Counted from the stretch's first letter, positions 19,040 to 27,979 are shown. The stretch is DNA of 64,000 nt from Enterococcus_G camelliae (GCF_042685105.1 NZ_JBHUMO010000013.1:53495-117494), one strand, 5' to 3'. Translations and numbers: made by a program. Notes: a model not told the origin generated them from the sequence alone.

Positions 19040-19068
19040 AGCATACAGTAGCAATAAAAGAATGTCAA
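19040..19068 (-). promoter_or_regulatory. Strong sigma-A promoter of rpsB-tsf
   Basis: A consensus -35 TTGACA (19068-19063), a 17-base spacer and -10 TATGCT (19045-19040) on the minus strand give a leader of about 130 bases before rpsB. I see no conserved r-protein leader fold that I can name. The rest of the 397-base gap (19069-19237) shows no gene. Confidence 0.75.
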
Positions 19069-19237
19069 TAACTTCGCATCCTCAATCACAACTAATTGAA
19101 TTTTACCTGATTTTCAGACAAATAACAAGCGATTACTGCCACGATTGACCTTGATAACTGACCAAAAATGAAACAAAGCAACCATCGCAAGTCCAGTACT
19201 TTTTTTACTTTTTGTAGACTGCCAGCTCTTCTTTATC

Positions 19238-19266
19238 TGTTCAATTCTCTTTATTTTTGATATGAT
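19238..19266 (+). promoter_or_regulatory. Possible argR promoter
   Basis: A -10 TATGAT (19261-19266) lies 33 bases before the ATG. The -35 TGTTCA at 17 bases spacing is poor, so the assignment is tentative. Confidence 0.35.
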
Positions 19267-19298
19267 AAGAATGAATTTTTATGCAAGGGAGAACAATT

Positions 19299-19766
19299 AT
19301 GCGAAAATCGGAACGTCATCAAATTATTAAAAAAATCATTCTCGATTCAACGATTCAAACCCAGGAAGAATTGTTAACAGAATTAAAAAAACAAGGTGTT
19401 ACCGCCACACAAGCAACTATTTCCCGTGATATTCGGGATTTAAAAATTGTAAAAAAAGCGGATAAAACTGGTCAAGTTCGCTTTGAACTATTTAAGGAGA
19501 CTACTCCGACCGAAGAACAAACAGATCATAACGAGTTATTTCGACAAATCAACGAATTTGTAAAAAAAGTGGATACTGCCCAGTTTTTAACAATCGTTCA
19601 TACTTTGCCCAATAATGCTCAACTACTAGCCGCAAGTTTGGATGATTATCCGCTCTCCGGCAAGGTAGCAACGATTGCGGGATTTGATACAATTTTGATT
19701 ATTACAAAATCAAATGAAGATGCGGAAGCAATTGCGAATTTCTTTAAAACACAATTATTTTTATAA
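19299..19766 (+). CDS. ArgR/AhrC-family transcriptional regulator
   Basis: A 155-residue protein when started at the ATG at 19299, eight bases behind AAGGGA. The longer frame from 19281 has no ribosome binding site. The N-terminal winged helix includes RHQIIKKIILDSTIQTQEELL and the recognition region TQATISRDIRDLKIVK (about 37-52). The C-terminal domain makes the hexamer and normally binds arginine through GTIAGDDT. Here the motif reads ATIAGFDT, so one of the two aspartates is replaced. Enterococci and lactobacilli often carry several ArgR paralogues. Which operon this one controls is unclear. The neighbouring IS200 copy begins shortly after its stop. Confidence 0.88.
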   Translation: MRKSERHQIIKKIILDSTIQTQEELLTELKKQGVTATQATISRDIRDLKIVKKADKTGQVRFELFKETTPTEEQTDHNELFRQINEFVKKVDTAQFLTIVHTLPNNAQLLAASLDDYPLSGKVATIAGFDTILIITKSNEDAEAIANFFKTQLFL

Positions 19767-19789
19767 GAAAATTGAACAGCATTGCGCAG

Positions 19790-20520
19790 TAAATCATAAC
19801 CACCCTTCAAAAGGGTGGTTTGCTCTGAGGCTATAAGCCTCTGCTACTAGCCAGCGTCTCAAGGCGCTGGCTTTCACCTTGTTCAAGCCACATTGGTTTT
19901 GTCACTTTTGCTATCTCTAAAGAGACAACTCTATCACTTCTTAACCCTTAAAAGGGTCTTCATATTCTCGAACACTTAACTTATCTAGTGCTATATCATG
20001 GTTTTCCTGTTCTTGAATATATTTTTTGATGGTCGCTTCATTAAGACCAACTGTACTCGCATAGTATCCTTCCGACCAAAAATGACGATTGCCAAATTTG
20101 TATTTTAAGTTTGCATGCTTGTCAAACATCATCAACGCGCTCTTTCCTTTCAGATACCCCATAAAACTTGACACACTTATTTTTGGTGGAATACTTAAAA
20201 GTAAATGTACATGGTCCGGCATTATGTGACCTTCAATTATTTCGACTCCCTTATAGCTACATAACTGCTTAATCATTTCTTGAAGACTTGCGCGGTATTG
20301 ATTATAGATAATTTTTCTTCTATACTTTGGAGTGAATACGATATGGTATTTGCACATCCACTTCGTATGGGCTAAGCTATTTGTTTTATTAGCCAACACT
20401 ATCTCTTCCTTTCGTTAACAATATGGCCTGAACAACTATATTTTAACGCTTAAGAAGAGATTTTTTTGTATAACTTTTTATCTTCCACCCGCATAGCAGG
20501 TGGTTTTTTGTTTCGCACGC
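19790..20520 (-). mobile_element. IS200/IS605-family insertion sequence (IS200 type, tnpA only)
   Basis: A solitary transposase gene is flanked by subterminal hairpins rather than terminal inverted repeats, as expected for IS200. On the left there are three: AACCACCC/GGGTGGTT (19798-19820), GAGGC/GCCTC (19827-19841) and AGCCAGCG/CGCTGGCT (19849-19872). On the right there is one, CCACC/GGTGG at about 20486-20502, followed by a T-run. The exact ends cannot be placed without an empty site; the limits given are estimates. No tnpB accompanies it. It sits between argR and oadA and appears not to interrupt a gene. Confidence 0.8.
19941..20399 (-). CDS. tnpA: IS200-type transposase TnpA (Y1 HUH)
   Basis: A 152-residue single-tyrosine HUH transposase, the normal length for IS200. 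The HUH motif is DHVHLLL (about 72-78) within EGHIMPDHVHLLLSIPP. The catalytic tyrosine is expected in IKKYIQEQENHD near residue 128-130. These enzymes move single-stranded DNA by recognising the element's subterminal hairpins. The frame begins with GTG behind AAAGGA and is intact, so the element may still be active. Confidence 0.92.
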   Translation of the reverse strand: MLANKTNSLAHTKWMCKYHIVFTPKYRRKIIYNQYRASLQEMIKQLCSYKGVEIIEGHIMPDHVHLLLSIPPKISVSSFMGYLKGKSALMMFDKHANLKYKFGNRHFWSEGYYASTVGLNEATIKKYIQEQENHDIALDKLSVREYEDPFKG

Positions 20521-20553
20521 GTTGCGAGCTCAACCGAGTCTAAAGACAATAAT

Positions 20554-20604
20554 AAAAAGCAATTCAGGACGCTGACACCAGCCAACGTCCTGAATTGTTT
20601 TTTC
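20554..20604. terminator. Terminator at the end of the citrate operon
   Basis: The perfect stem CAATTCAGGACG/CGTCCTGAATTG (20560-20571 with 20586-20597) has T-runs on both sides, so it can end the minus-strand cit operon and block read-through from the IS side. Confidence 0.85.
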
Positions 20605-20622
20605 GTTAAATTGAATTGAATT

Positions 20623-22017
20623 TTATGAAAAATCAATGGTTACACTGACTTCTTGGACCGGCACATCATAGAATGGGTCTTCTCTGCGACCAAGGAAATC
20701 GCGACCTTGTTTCGGAAACATTGCGTACAACAAAACGTCCTCTTCTGTTTTGGCGTAGGTGTCAATTTCTTTTCGCAATACAGCTAGTTCAGGTTTCAAT
20801 AAATCAGCAGGACGACAAGTAATGACTGGATCGTTGCCAATAATTTTTTCCCGAATTTCATCTGAAATAGGTGCAGGGGATTGACCATATTGGCCACGAA
20901 CGTAATCTTTGATTTCATTTGGGATTAACTTGTAACGTTCCCCTGAAATAACATTCATTAAAGCCTGAGTACCAACCATTTGTGATAATGGTGTAACCAA
21001 TGGAGGAAAGCCTAAATCTGCTCGAACTCTAGGGACCTCTGCCAAGACTTCTTCATATTTATCTTGCAAGCCTTGTTCGGTTAATTGGCTAAGCAAATTG
21101 GACAACATGCCTCCAGGAACTTGATAAATAAGGGTTTTTGGTTCAATATCTTTTACTTTAGGATTTAGTATTCCTTCATTTCGGAAGCGGTCACGAATTG
21201 GATTAAAATATTCCGCAACTTGGCTAAGTTTCGTTAAATCTAAACCGGTATCAAATCCCAAGCCCTCCAACGCAATCGAAACGGATTCCGTGGCAGGTTG
21301 ACTGGTCCCACCAGCAAATGAAGAAATAGCCGTATCAATAATATCCGCTCCAGCTTCTGCTACTTTAAGGTAGGTCATTTCTGAAATACCACTGGTTGCG
21401 TGGGTATGCACTTCAAGCGGCAATGAGACCGCATCTTTTATGCGACTCACTAATTCGTAGCCAGTCTCAGGAGTCAAAACGCCTGCCATATCTTTAATAC
21501 AAATAGAGTCCGCACCAGTGTGTTCCATTTCTTTGGCAAGTTGCACAAAATAATCAACCGTATGAATGGCACTCGTTGTATAGGAAATGGCCGTTTGACA
21601 ATGGCCTCCAGCTTCTTTCGCAGCAGTAATCGCGGTTTGCAAATTCCGTGTATCATTTAATGCATCGAATACACGAATGATATCAATCCCATTTTTGACT
21701 GATTTTTCGACAAATTCCCGCACAACATCGTCTGCATAGTGGCGATAGCCTAGTAAATTTTGACCACGTAATAACATTTGGAGTTTGGTATTTTTGACTT
21801 CTTTACGGATACTACGAAGACGTTCCCATGGATCTTCATTTAGAAAACGAACACAGGAGTCAAATGTTGCCCCTCCCCACATTTCTAATGAATGGAAGCC
21901 TACTTCATCCAACGTGTGAATGATTGGCAACATATCAGCCGTTGGCATCCGTGTTGCAATCAGGCTTTGTTGCCCATCACGAAGTACGGTTTCCATAAAG
22001 CGAATTTGTTTTTTCAT
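20623..22017 (-). CDS. oadA: Oxaloacetate decarboxylase alpha subunit (carboxyltransferase)
   Basis: A 464-residue protein from the ATG at 22017 behind AAAGGAG. The frame extends six codons upstream without a better site. It transfers the carboxyl group of oxaloacetate to biotin, giving pyruvate. The TIM-barrel starts METVLRDGQQSL (most homologues read LRDAHQS) and includes the metal-site LEVHTHATSG and AGADIIDTAISSFAGGTSQP. It stops after the conserved carboxyltransferase C-terminal domain and has no biotin-carrier domain, since the carrier is a separate gene (oadD). The start overlaps the end of citX by 41 bases. It is the last gene of the operon. Confidence 0.93.
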   Translation of the reverse strand: MKKQIRFMETVLRDGQQSLIATRMPTADMLPIIHTLDEVGFHSLEMWGGATFDSCVRFLNEDPWERLRSIRKEVKNTKLQMLLRGQNLLGYRHYADDVVREFVEKSVKNGIDIIRVFDALNDTRNLQTAITAAKEAGGHCQTAISYTTSAIHTVDYFVQLAKEMEHTGADSICIKDMAGVLTPETGYELVSRIKDAVSLPLEVHTHATSGISEMTYLKVAEAGADIIDTAISSFAGGTSQPATESVSIALEGLGFDTGLDLTKLSQVAEYFNPIRDRFRNEGILNPKVKDIEPKTLIYQVPGGMLSNLLSQLTEQGLQDKYEEVLAEVPRVRADLGFPPLVTPLSQMVGTQALMNVISGERYKLIPNEIKDYVRGQYGQSPAPISDEIREKIIGNDPVITCRPADLLKPELAVLRKEIDTYAKTEEDVLLYAMFPKQGRDFLGRREDPFYDVPVQEVSVTIDFS

Positions 22018-22561
22018 CGTTGCACTCCTTTCCATTTTGAATTATTTGAATGATTTTTGCTTGCATTTCTTGGATAGAATGCACACGGGCACGACCACAT
22101 TCTTTGGCATCTTTTTGACAGATCAAGCATGAACGGCTAGGCAAGCCTAGGTCGTTGCGACTAAGCGTAGCAATCGACCCGTTGTTTGCTAACCAATGAA
22201 CATCCAAATCCACCAAACGGCCAAGTGGCTGTGTTTCTTCAATAGCAACCATTTTTTGTTTCAGCACCATCGGATCAAGCGAGCAATGAAAATAATATTC
22301 GGGACCAGTTTTTAAATTGGAAAAAAGACACTCTTGACTGGCAATTTGACTGAACTGCTGTTTGATTTGCTGAACAATTGTTAAAAAGACTTGCTCGATA
22401 ATCGGTGATTGCTTCACTGGACCAGGGATATTCATCGTTGCACAAAGCAATGTGCCCTTTGTCTGACTCAGCATTTGTTCCTGGCGAGCGACTCGCTGTT
22501 CACGAGCAGCAAGCATTTCCCTCAGTGAAACAGACACTCCTTGAAACGGATCGTTACACAT
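21977..22561 (-). CDS. citX: Apo-citrate lyase phosphoribosyl-dephospho-CoA transferase
   Basis: A 194-residue protein read from the ATG at 22561, which overlaps the citF stop in ATGTGTAA. The frame is open to an ATG at 22576, so the start could be five codons earlier. It attaches the prosthetic group precursor made by CitG to the acyl carrier CitD. Family marks are VSLREMLAAREQRVARQ near the N-terminus, LDVHWL, and the C-terminal GLPSRSCLICQKDAKECGR. Overlaps with citF upstream and oadA downstream imply translational coupling. Confidence 0.93.
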   Translation of the reverse strand: MCNDPFQGVSVSLREMLAAREQRVARQEQMLSQTKGTLLCATMNIPGPVKQSPIIEQVFLTIVQQIKQQFSQIASQECLFSNLKTGPEYYFHCSLDPMVLKQKMVAIEETQPLGRLVDLDVHWLANNGSIATLSRNDLGLPSRSCLICQKDAKECGRARVHSIQEMQAKIIQIIQNGKECNDEKTNSLYGNRTS

Positions 22562-24086
22562 TCCGTACCACATCAATCAGGCTGCCATCACGGTATTCAA
22601 TGACTGCGACAACCTTATCGCCATATTGGATGGCATCAGGTGTTCCAACAATGCCATACGCTTTTTCTTGTAATTCTTTAATGGTAAATTGCGGAATATC
22701 TATATTTTTGAAGTGTTCAATTAAATCTTGTCTTAATGGGTTGATGGCAACCCCAATCTCCGTTACAACCACATCCACACTGTTACCAGGTGTGACAACT
22801 GTATTGACATGTTCAACAAATGTCGGGATTCTTCCACGAACAAGTGGCGAAATCACCAAACTCATTTTGCATGCCATACTTGTATCTGAGTGACCACCGG
22901 AAGCGCCACGAATCACACCATCTGATCCAGTGATGACGTTCACATTAAAATCTGTATCTACTTCTAATGCCGACAAGATTGCTGTATCTAGTTGATTGAT
23001 GACTGCACCTTTACTAAACGGAGAAGCATACATATTGGCATCAATTTCGTAATGATTGGCATTTTCACCTAACGAAACAGCAGAAGGATGATCAAAATCT
23101 TGGACATCAATAATTTTTTCAACAAGTCCTTCTTGCAATAACTCGACCATCGCATTGGTAATACCACCCAAAGCGAAGCGTGCTTTAATGTTATCTTTCA
23201 ACATTTGTTCCCGCATAAAGCGAGTCACTGCCAAAGCTGCACCACCAGTCCCTGTTTGGAAAGAAAATCCTTCTTTATAATAAGGAGAATTCGTAATGAC
23301 CTTTGAGGCGTACTCAGCAATAATCAATTCTTTGGGATTCTTCGTAAAACGAGTGGCTCCCTTGGCAATCCCCGCTGGATCACCAATCGCATCAACGACT
23401 ACCACATAATCCACATCTGTTTGAGGAATACTGATTGGTGTATTAGGATACGGAACCAAAGTATCGGTAATAATCACCACTTGATCTGCATATTTGGCAT
23501 CAATCATGGCATAACCTAGTGATCCACAAGTAGCTTTTCCTTTTGTCCCATTCGCATTGCCGTATGCATCAGAGCTAGGTGCACCTAAGAACGCAACATC
23601 GATATGGACATCACCGGCTGCAATTGCTCGCGCACGGCCTCCATGAGAACGAATCACAACTGGATTTTCCATGATCCCTGCGGAAATGGCTGCCCCAACT
23701 TTATCGCGTAGACCGGATGAAGTAATATTTGTCACAACACCGTTCTTGATATGATCAATCAATGGTTCATGAACATTGGCAATCGAACTAGGAGCGATTG
23801 AAATATTTTTAATGCCCATTTTGGCGATTTCATCCAGAACCATATTCATCACAAAATCACCTTCACGAAAATGATGGTGAAATGAAATCGTCATGCCATC
23901 TTGTAACCCTGTTTTTTCAATAGCTTCACGAATGGATCCTACTAATTTTTCATCTCGAGGTTTCACCGGTTTAATCACACGGCTTGCTTCTTGGTAATCG
24001 GAAATATGAGCAAGTTCCCCTTCATAAATACCAAATTGATCAGCATATTCTTTGGGAATATCGCGACCTACTTTATTCATCACCAT
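22554..24086 (-). CDS. citF: Citrate lyase alpha subunit (citrate:acetyl-ACP transferase)
   Basis: A 510-residue CoA-transferase-family subunit that exchanges the acetyl group on CitD for citrate. The start is behind GGAGGAGG. Typical segments are NKVGRDIPKEYADQFG, MTISFHHHFREGDFV, SSGLRDKVGAAISAG, RSHGGRARAI, GCAPSSDAYGNANG-like GAPSSDAYGNANG and SGGHSDTSMACKMS near the end. The length matches CitF of other bacteria. It is immediately followed by citX (overlap) and preceded by citE with a two-base gap. Confidence 0.97.
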   Translation of the reverse strand: MVMNKVGRDIPKEYADQFGIYEGELAHISDYQEASRVIKPVKPRDEKLVGSIREAIEKTGLQDGMTISFHHHFREGDFVMNMVLDEIAKMGIKNISIAPSSIANVHEPLIDHIKNGVVTNITSSGLRDKVGAAISAGIMENPVVIRSHGGRARAIAAGDVHIDVAFLGAPSSDAYGNANGTKGKATCGSLGYAMIDAKYADQVVIITDTLVPYPNTPISIPQTDVDYVVVVDAIGDPAGIAKGATRFTKNPKELIIAEYASKVITNSPYYKEGFSFQTGTGGAALAVTRFMREQMLKDNIKARFALGGITNAMVELLQEGLVEKIIDVQDFDHPSAVSLGENANHYEIDANMYASPFSKGAVINQLDTAILSALEVDTDFNVNVITGSDGVIRGASGGHSDTSMACKMSLVISPLVRGRIPTFVEHVNTVVTPGNSVDVVVTEIGVAINPLRQDLIEHFKNIDIPQFTIKELQEKAYGIVGTPDAIQYGDKVVAVIEYRDGSLIDVVRNV

Positions 24087-24088
24087 GA

Positions 24089-24976
24089 TTAAATTTCCTC
24101 CTCCGTAATCATCTTCGCTGCAATTGCTAGTGCAATCACTCGTTGTGCACGTTCAACGATTGGTTTATCAACCATCTTTCCATTTACTGAAATAACGCCA
24201 GATCCTTTTTCTTCTGCTTCACGAATACCCCAGATGACTTCTTTGGCATTTTGAATTTCTTTCTCTGTTGGACGATAAATGGCGTTAACCAATGGAATTT
24301 GACGAGGGTTAATCACTGACTTGCCATCAAACCCTAATTGTTTGATACGGGTTACTTCATTTTGGAAACCTTCCACGTTATCCACATCGGAATAAACAGT
24401 GTCAATAGCCGCAATGCCTGCCGCTCTTGCTGCATGAAGAATCATGCTACGCGCGAAGAACAATTCTTGTCCGTCTGGAAAACGGCGCGTCTTCATGTTT
24501 GTCACATAATCTTCTGCCCCTAGCGCAATTCCGATCAATCGATCAGAGGACGTGGCAATCTCTCTCGCATTTAAAACGCCTTCTGCTGATTCAATTGCTG
24601 CCATCATTTTTGTCGTTCCTAATTCGATACCATTTTCTTGTTCAACTCGGGTAATCACTTGATCCACATCAATAATGTCTTGAGCTGTTTCTGTTTTGGG
24701 TAACCGGATGACATTGGCACCAGCAAGCACCATTGCTTCCACATCTTGTTCTCCGCCAGCATCGAGCGCATTGATGCGGACAACCGTTTCCACTTTGCCG
24801 TAATCAAACGTGCGTAACGCAAAATGCACCAACAGCCGTGCCGAATCTTTTTCCTTAAGCGAAACGGCATCCTCAAGGTCAAACATAATCGAATCCGCTC
24901 CATACAAAGCAGCATCTCTTAACATAGCAGCATTTGCACCAGGTACAAACATCATCGTTCTTCTTAAGCGTTCCAT
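24089..24976 (-). CDS. citE: Citrate lyase beta subunit (citryl-ACP lyase)
   Basis: A 295-residue HpcH/HpaI-family aldolase-like enzyme that cleaves citryl-ACP to oxaloacetate and acetyl-ACP. I start it at the ATG at 24976, 11 bases behind GGAGG; an earlier ATG at 24994 would place that site inside the coding region. Motifs are RRTMMFVPGANAAML, SIMFDLEDAVSLKEKD with the metal-binding acids, VVRINALD, MAAIESAEGVLNA and GFDGKSVINPRQI. The start overlaps the end of citD. Confidence 0.97.
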   Translation of the reverse strand: MERLRRTMMFVPGANAAMLRDAALYGADSIMFDLEDAVSLKEKDSARLLVHFALRTFDYGKVETVVRINALDAGGEQDVEAMVLAGANVIRLPKTETAQDIIDVDQVITRVEQENGIELGTTKMMAAIESAEGVLNAREIATSSDRLIGIALGAEDYVTNMKTRRFPDGQELFFARSMILHAARAAGIAAIDTVYSDVDNVEGFQNEVTRIKQLGFDGKSVINPRQIPLVNAIYRPTEKEIQNAKEVIWGIREAEEKGSGVISVNGKMVDKPIVERAQRVIALAIAAKMITEEEI

Positions 24977-25272
24977 GAGTCGATTTCCCTCCAATCAAAT
25001 TGTTCCTGCTCAGCGGCACGGTAAACAGCCGTAATCGTACGTGCTTGAATGGCACAATCCAAAGCACCTTTATCAATTGCAGTAATTTTTGCGGCTGTAA
25101 TATCTAAATGGTTCAACTTTTGTTCAATCACTCGCCGTATTTGACGACCAAATTGTTTTTCAACACTGCTTTCAAGTGCAATATCAATGGTATTTGTATC
25201 CGTTGGTTCAACAGTTATCATGATGTCGCTAGACTCAACTGTTCCAGCAACAGCAGTTTTTCTTATTTCCAC
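24964..25272 (-). CDS. citD: Citrate lyase gamma subunit (acyl carrier protein)
   Basis: A 102-residue acyl carrier. It begins at GTG behind GAGGTG, overlapping the citC stop by 10 bases. The serine that carries the 2'-(5''-phosphoribosyl)-3'-dephospho-CoA group lies in AGTVESSDIMITVEP (about residue 14). The remaining fold with VEKQFGRQIRRVI and DKGALDCAIQART is family-typical. Non-ATG initiation inside the upstream frame suggests coupling of synthesis to citC. Confidence 0.95.
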   Translation of the reverse strand: MEIRKTAVAGTVESSDIMITVEPTDTNTIDIALESSVEKQFGRQIRRVIEQKLNHLDITAAKITAIDKGALDCAIQARTITAVYRAAEQEQFDWREIDSWNA

Positions 25273-26279
25273 ACTAATTCACCTCTATAATTATAATTCT
25301 TTTCTAAATACTCATAACTGGATTGTGGTAAAAGTTGTTTCAATAATACTTGGTTGTTTTCTTTTAATGCTTGACGAACTTTTGTTGCACTGACAATCTC
25401 ACCTTTGATTGTCAACCTAGAAAAGACATACAATTCTATTTCTCCGGCGAACACTTCCTTCATCGCTTGATTGTAGACCTCAGTTACTTTTGAATACGGT
25501 TCTTCTCCAACAAAGCGTTTTGTAATGCCTAGAACGGGAGCAATTTTTTCTTTAAATAAGGTTGCATCAACCCGCGCCTGAATTTTTGCCAATTCCAAGG
25601 GTGCCTGATCTTTTAAAAAATAGGTTGGAAATGTTAAGGAGGAAACAAGATAATTTTCAGTGGGCACCACTGTGACATTCGCAAATTCGGCTACACCCGC
25701 TCGAACCATCGCTAGCCGATCAGCAAAGGAAAAAGTAGACTGATTCTCTGATAAAACAAAAACGTACACTTGCTCACTCAATTTAGCAGCTTGCTCTACT
25801 AAAAACAGATGCCCTTTTGTAAAGGGATTCGCATTCATCACAATCGCACTTGCTTCACGCGATTGTCTTTGTTCACTTAACCATTGGAGGTAAGTTGCAA
25901 AATTAGGTGTGCCAATCTCCATGAATAAAACAGCATCCGTCATGAGAATTTCGCTGAAACCCAAAGAATGGAAAATAGCACCATTCTCCGGTTTCGTATA
26001 GACAAAGGTATGATTGATTCCTTTTGCTTGCAATTCATTAAGAAGATGGACAACGATTTTTGTCAATAAGTTTTCCGATTGGTAGCGACTGCAGACGACG
26101 AGACATTTTAAAATAGTGCCTTGGTAAGAACCTGTAGCAACCAAAGTGTCATTCAAAAATATTCCAACGGTATAGTCCACATCTTCATCTGGGTACAGCT
26201 TTGCCTGAACAAGCAAGGTACGCCAGGCATCCCTCATTTTGACATCTCGCTTAATCCAGATTCTTCTTAATTCAAACAA
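25263..26279 (-). CDS. citC: [Citrate (pro-3S)-lyase] ligase
   Basis: A 338-residue enzyme that acetylates the CitD prosthetic group with acetate and ATP, activating the lyase. The start is TTG at 26279 behind GGAGGG. The N-terminal third is GNAT-like (LKCLVVCSRYQSENLLTKIV), and the remainder is a nucleotidyltransferase domain with the HIGH-like NANPFTKGHLFLVEQA (about 152-167) and ISATKVR-like VSATKVRQAL near the C-terminus. This two-domain layout is characteristic. Expression must be tuned with citDEF, consistent with its place at the head of the lyase genes. Confidence 0.96.
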   Translation of the reverse strand: MFELRRIWIKRDVKMRDAWRTLLVQAKLYPDEDVDYTVGIFLNDTLVATGSYQGTILKCLVVCSRYQSENLLTKIVVHLLNELQAKGINHTFVYTKPENGAIFHSLGFSEILMTDAVLFMEIGTPNFATYLQWLSEQRQSREASAIVMNANPFTKGHLFLVEQAAKLSEQVYVFVLSENQSTFSFADRLAMVRAGVAEFANVTVVPTENYLVSSLTFPTYFLKDQAPLELAKIQARVDATLFKEKIAPVLGITKRFVGEEPYSKVTEVYNQAMKEVFAGEIELYVFSRLTIKGEIVSATKVRQALKENNQVLLKQLLPQSSYEYLEKNYNYRGELVWK

Positions 26280-26291
26280 ACGAAACCCTCC

Positions 26292-26426
26292 TTACTTTTT
26301 AGGTGGAAATAGCTTAGCTAGTACTTTTGAAGCTAAATAAATTAGGAAAAGAACAAAAAATACGCCGCCCCAGCCCATAATCAATAATTCAAAAGATTGT
26401 TTTAAATCTGCTATATTTATATTCAT
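26292..26426 (-). CDS. oadG: Short oxaloacetate decarboxylase gamma subunit, OadG-like
   Basis: A 44-residue peptide in the gap between oadB and citC, too short for usual gene finding. It begins at ATG 26426 (an ATG also precedes it directly) behind AAAGGA. The sequence has a polar N-terminus (IADLKQSFELLIMG), one membrane helix rich in G, V, F and L, and a basic end (FPPKK). This matches the membrane part of OadG/gamma subunits, which open with LELMVLGMGFVF-like residues. OadG binds the beta subunit and helps the complex assemble. The soluble C-terminal half usual for OadG is missing; OadH may supply it. The context within the OAD operon makes the call fairly firm. Confidence 0.7.
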   Translation of the reverse strand: MNINIADLKQSFELLIMGWGGVFFVLFLIYLASKVLAKLFPPKK

Positions 26427-26445
26427 CATATGTTCCTTTCTTCAC

Positions 26446-27561
26446 TCAGACTAGAAGTGCCAATAATAAACCGCCCGCAATAACTGATGCAATCTGACCA
26501 GAAACATTGGCTCCAGCTGCATGCATAAGAATAAAGTTTTGAGGGTCTTCTTCGGTTGCCATTTTTTGGATTACCCGGCTAGACATTGGAAAGGCAGAGA
26601 TTCCTGCAGCGCCAATCATCGGATTGATTTTTTCTTTTCTAAATAGGTTCAAGAATTTTGCGAACAATACGCCGCCAATAGAGTCCATTACAAAGGCCAC
26701 CAGACCCAAGGCAATCACAATCAATGTATCGACTTTTAAAAATTCTGCGTATTGCATTTTTACAGAAACGGTTAATCCTAACAGAATACTGATGATATTA
26801 ACTAATTCATTTTGAGCAGATAATGATAGGCGATCCAACACACCACATTCACGTAATAAGTTCCCAAACATCAAGAAGCCAACTAATGGCAAGGAAACTG
26901 GCGCAATCAGTCCTGCTACAACGGTGATGACAATTGGAAATAAAATTTTTGCCGTTTGCGAAACTTCACCCGCACGGTAAGTCATGCGAATTTGGCGTTC
27001 CTTTTTCGTTGTCACTGCTTTAATCGCAACTGGTTGGATAATCGGCACAAGGGCCATGTAAGAATATGCCGCAACCATGATGGCTCCCAAATACTTCGAA
27101 TGAAGCGTATTGGCTACGAAAATTGACGTAGGACCATCTGCTGCACCGATAATCCCAATTGAAGCGGCATCGTTCATATCAAATCCTAAAACAATGGCTA
27201 AAATAATCGTAAAGAAAATCCCAAATTGCGCAGCCGCACCAAACATTAATAAAAATGGATTTTGTAGTAATGGGCCAAAATCAATCATTGCCCCGATCCC
27301 AATAAATAAGAGCAATGGGAATAATTCCGTGGATATTCCTGCATCAAACAACACTTGAAATGGGCCAACTTCTCCTCCCGCACTCAAAACACCTGTGTTG
27401 GGAAAGTTTACCAATATTGTCCCTAATCCCATGGGTACCAATAAGGTTGGTTCATATTCTTTTTTGATCCCGAGATACATTAATACGCACCCGATCACCA
27501 TCATAACAATTCGTCCTGGTTCTTGACCCAGTCCAATTACACCTTGTAATAAAGTTTCCAC
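26446..27561 (-). CDS. oadB: Oxaloacetate decarboxylase beta subunit, sodium pump
   Basis: A 371-residue polytopic membrane protein that decarboxylates carboxybiotin and couples this to export of Na+. It begins in the usual way with a helix containing GRIVMMVIGCVLMYLGIKKEYEP. The conserved region with the functional aspartate is IIGAADGPTSIFVANTL (about 132-148), and SAFPMSSRVIQ lies near the end. About nine hydrophobic segments are visible. Position between the biotin carrier gene and the short oadG supports the assignment. Confidence 0.96.
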   Translation of the reverse strand: METLLQGVIGLGQEPGRIVMMVIGCVLMYLGIKKEYEPTLLVPMGLGTILVNFPNTGVLSAGGEVGPFQVLFDAGISTELFPLLLFIGIGAMIDFGPLLQNPFLLMFGAAAQFGIFFTIILAIVLGFDMNDAASIGIIGAADGPTSIFVANTLHSKYLGAIMVAAYSYMALVPIIQPVAIKAVTTKKERQIRMTYRAGEVSQTAKILFPIVITVVAGLIAPVSLPLVGFLMFGNLLRECGVLDRLSLSAQNELVNIISILLGLTVSVKMQYAEFLKVDTLIVIALGLVAFVMDSIGGVLFAKFLNLFRKEKINPMIGAAGISAFPMSSRVIQKMATEEDPQNFILMHAAGANVSGQIASVIAGGLLLALLV

Positions 27562-27583
27562 TCAATTCACTTCCTTCACTGAT

Positions 27584-27979
27584 TTATTTAATTGTAATTA
27601 AGGCATCCCCAGGGTTAACGACTTCCCCTTGAGCAACATGAATACCAGTAATTGTTCCTGCTTTGTTGGCAACCACTTCATTTTCCATTTTCATTGCTTC
27701 TAAAATCATCAGTGGTTGATTTTCTGCTACTGTGTCACCAACTTGAACCAACACTTTTAAAATTGTTCCCGGCATAGGTGCTGTTAATGCATCTGCTCCG
27801 GCTGGTTCAGAAGATGTTGATTGCGCTGCTACCACTTCCTCCGATTTAGGTGTTTCTTCCTTTGGTGCAGGCGCTGCAACAGGTTGCACAGCAGGTATCG
27901 GTTGTGGTACACCACCAATCTCTTCCATCTCTACTAAATATTCTTTGCCATCAATTGAAATTTTGAACTTTCTTAACAT
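27584..27979 (-). CDS. oadD: Oxaloacetate decarboxylase biotin carrier subunit
   Basis: A 131-residue biotin acceptor. An N-terminal part (about 1-25) is followed by an Ala/Pro/Glu-rich flexible linker (about 28-60) and a biotinyl domain with the attachment site EAMKMENEV (lysine near residue 96). It replaces the biotin domain normally fused to OadA, and carries carboxybiotin from OadA to OadB. The separate carrier is the arrangement known from the enterococcal OAD. It starts three bases after oadH. Confidence 0.93.
   Translation of the reverse strand: MLRKFKISIDGKEYLVEMEEIGGVPQPIPAVQPVAAPAPKEETPKSEEVVAAQSTSSEPAGADALTAPMPGTILKVLVQVGDTVAENQPLMILEAMKMENEVVANKAGTITGIHVAQGEVVNPGDALITIK

Noticed and set aside
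19798..19872. Three consecutive hairpins read as a terminator or CRISPR-like repeat
   Set aside because: The hairpins differ in sequence and flank a Y1 transposase gene, so they are the subterminal structures of the IS200-type element.
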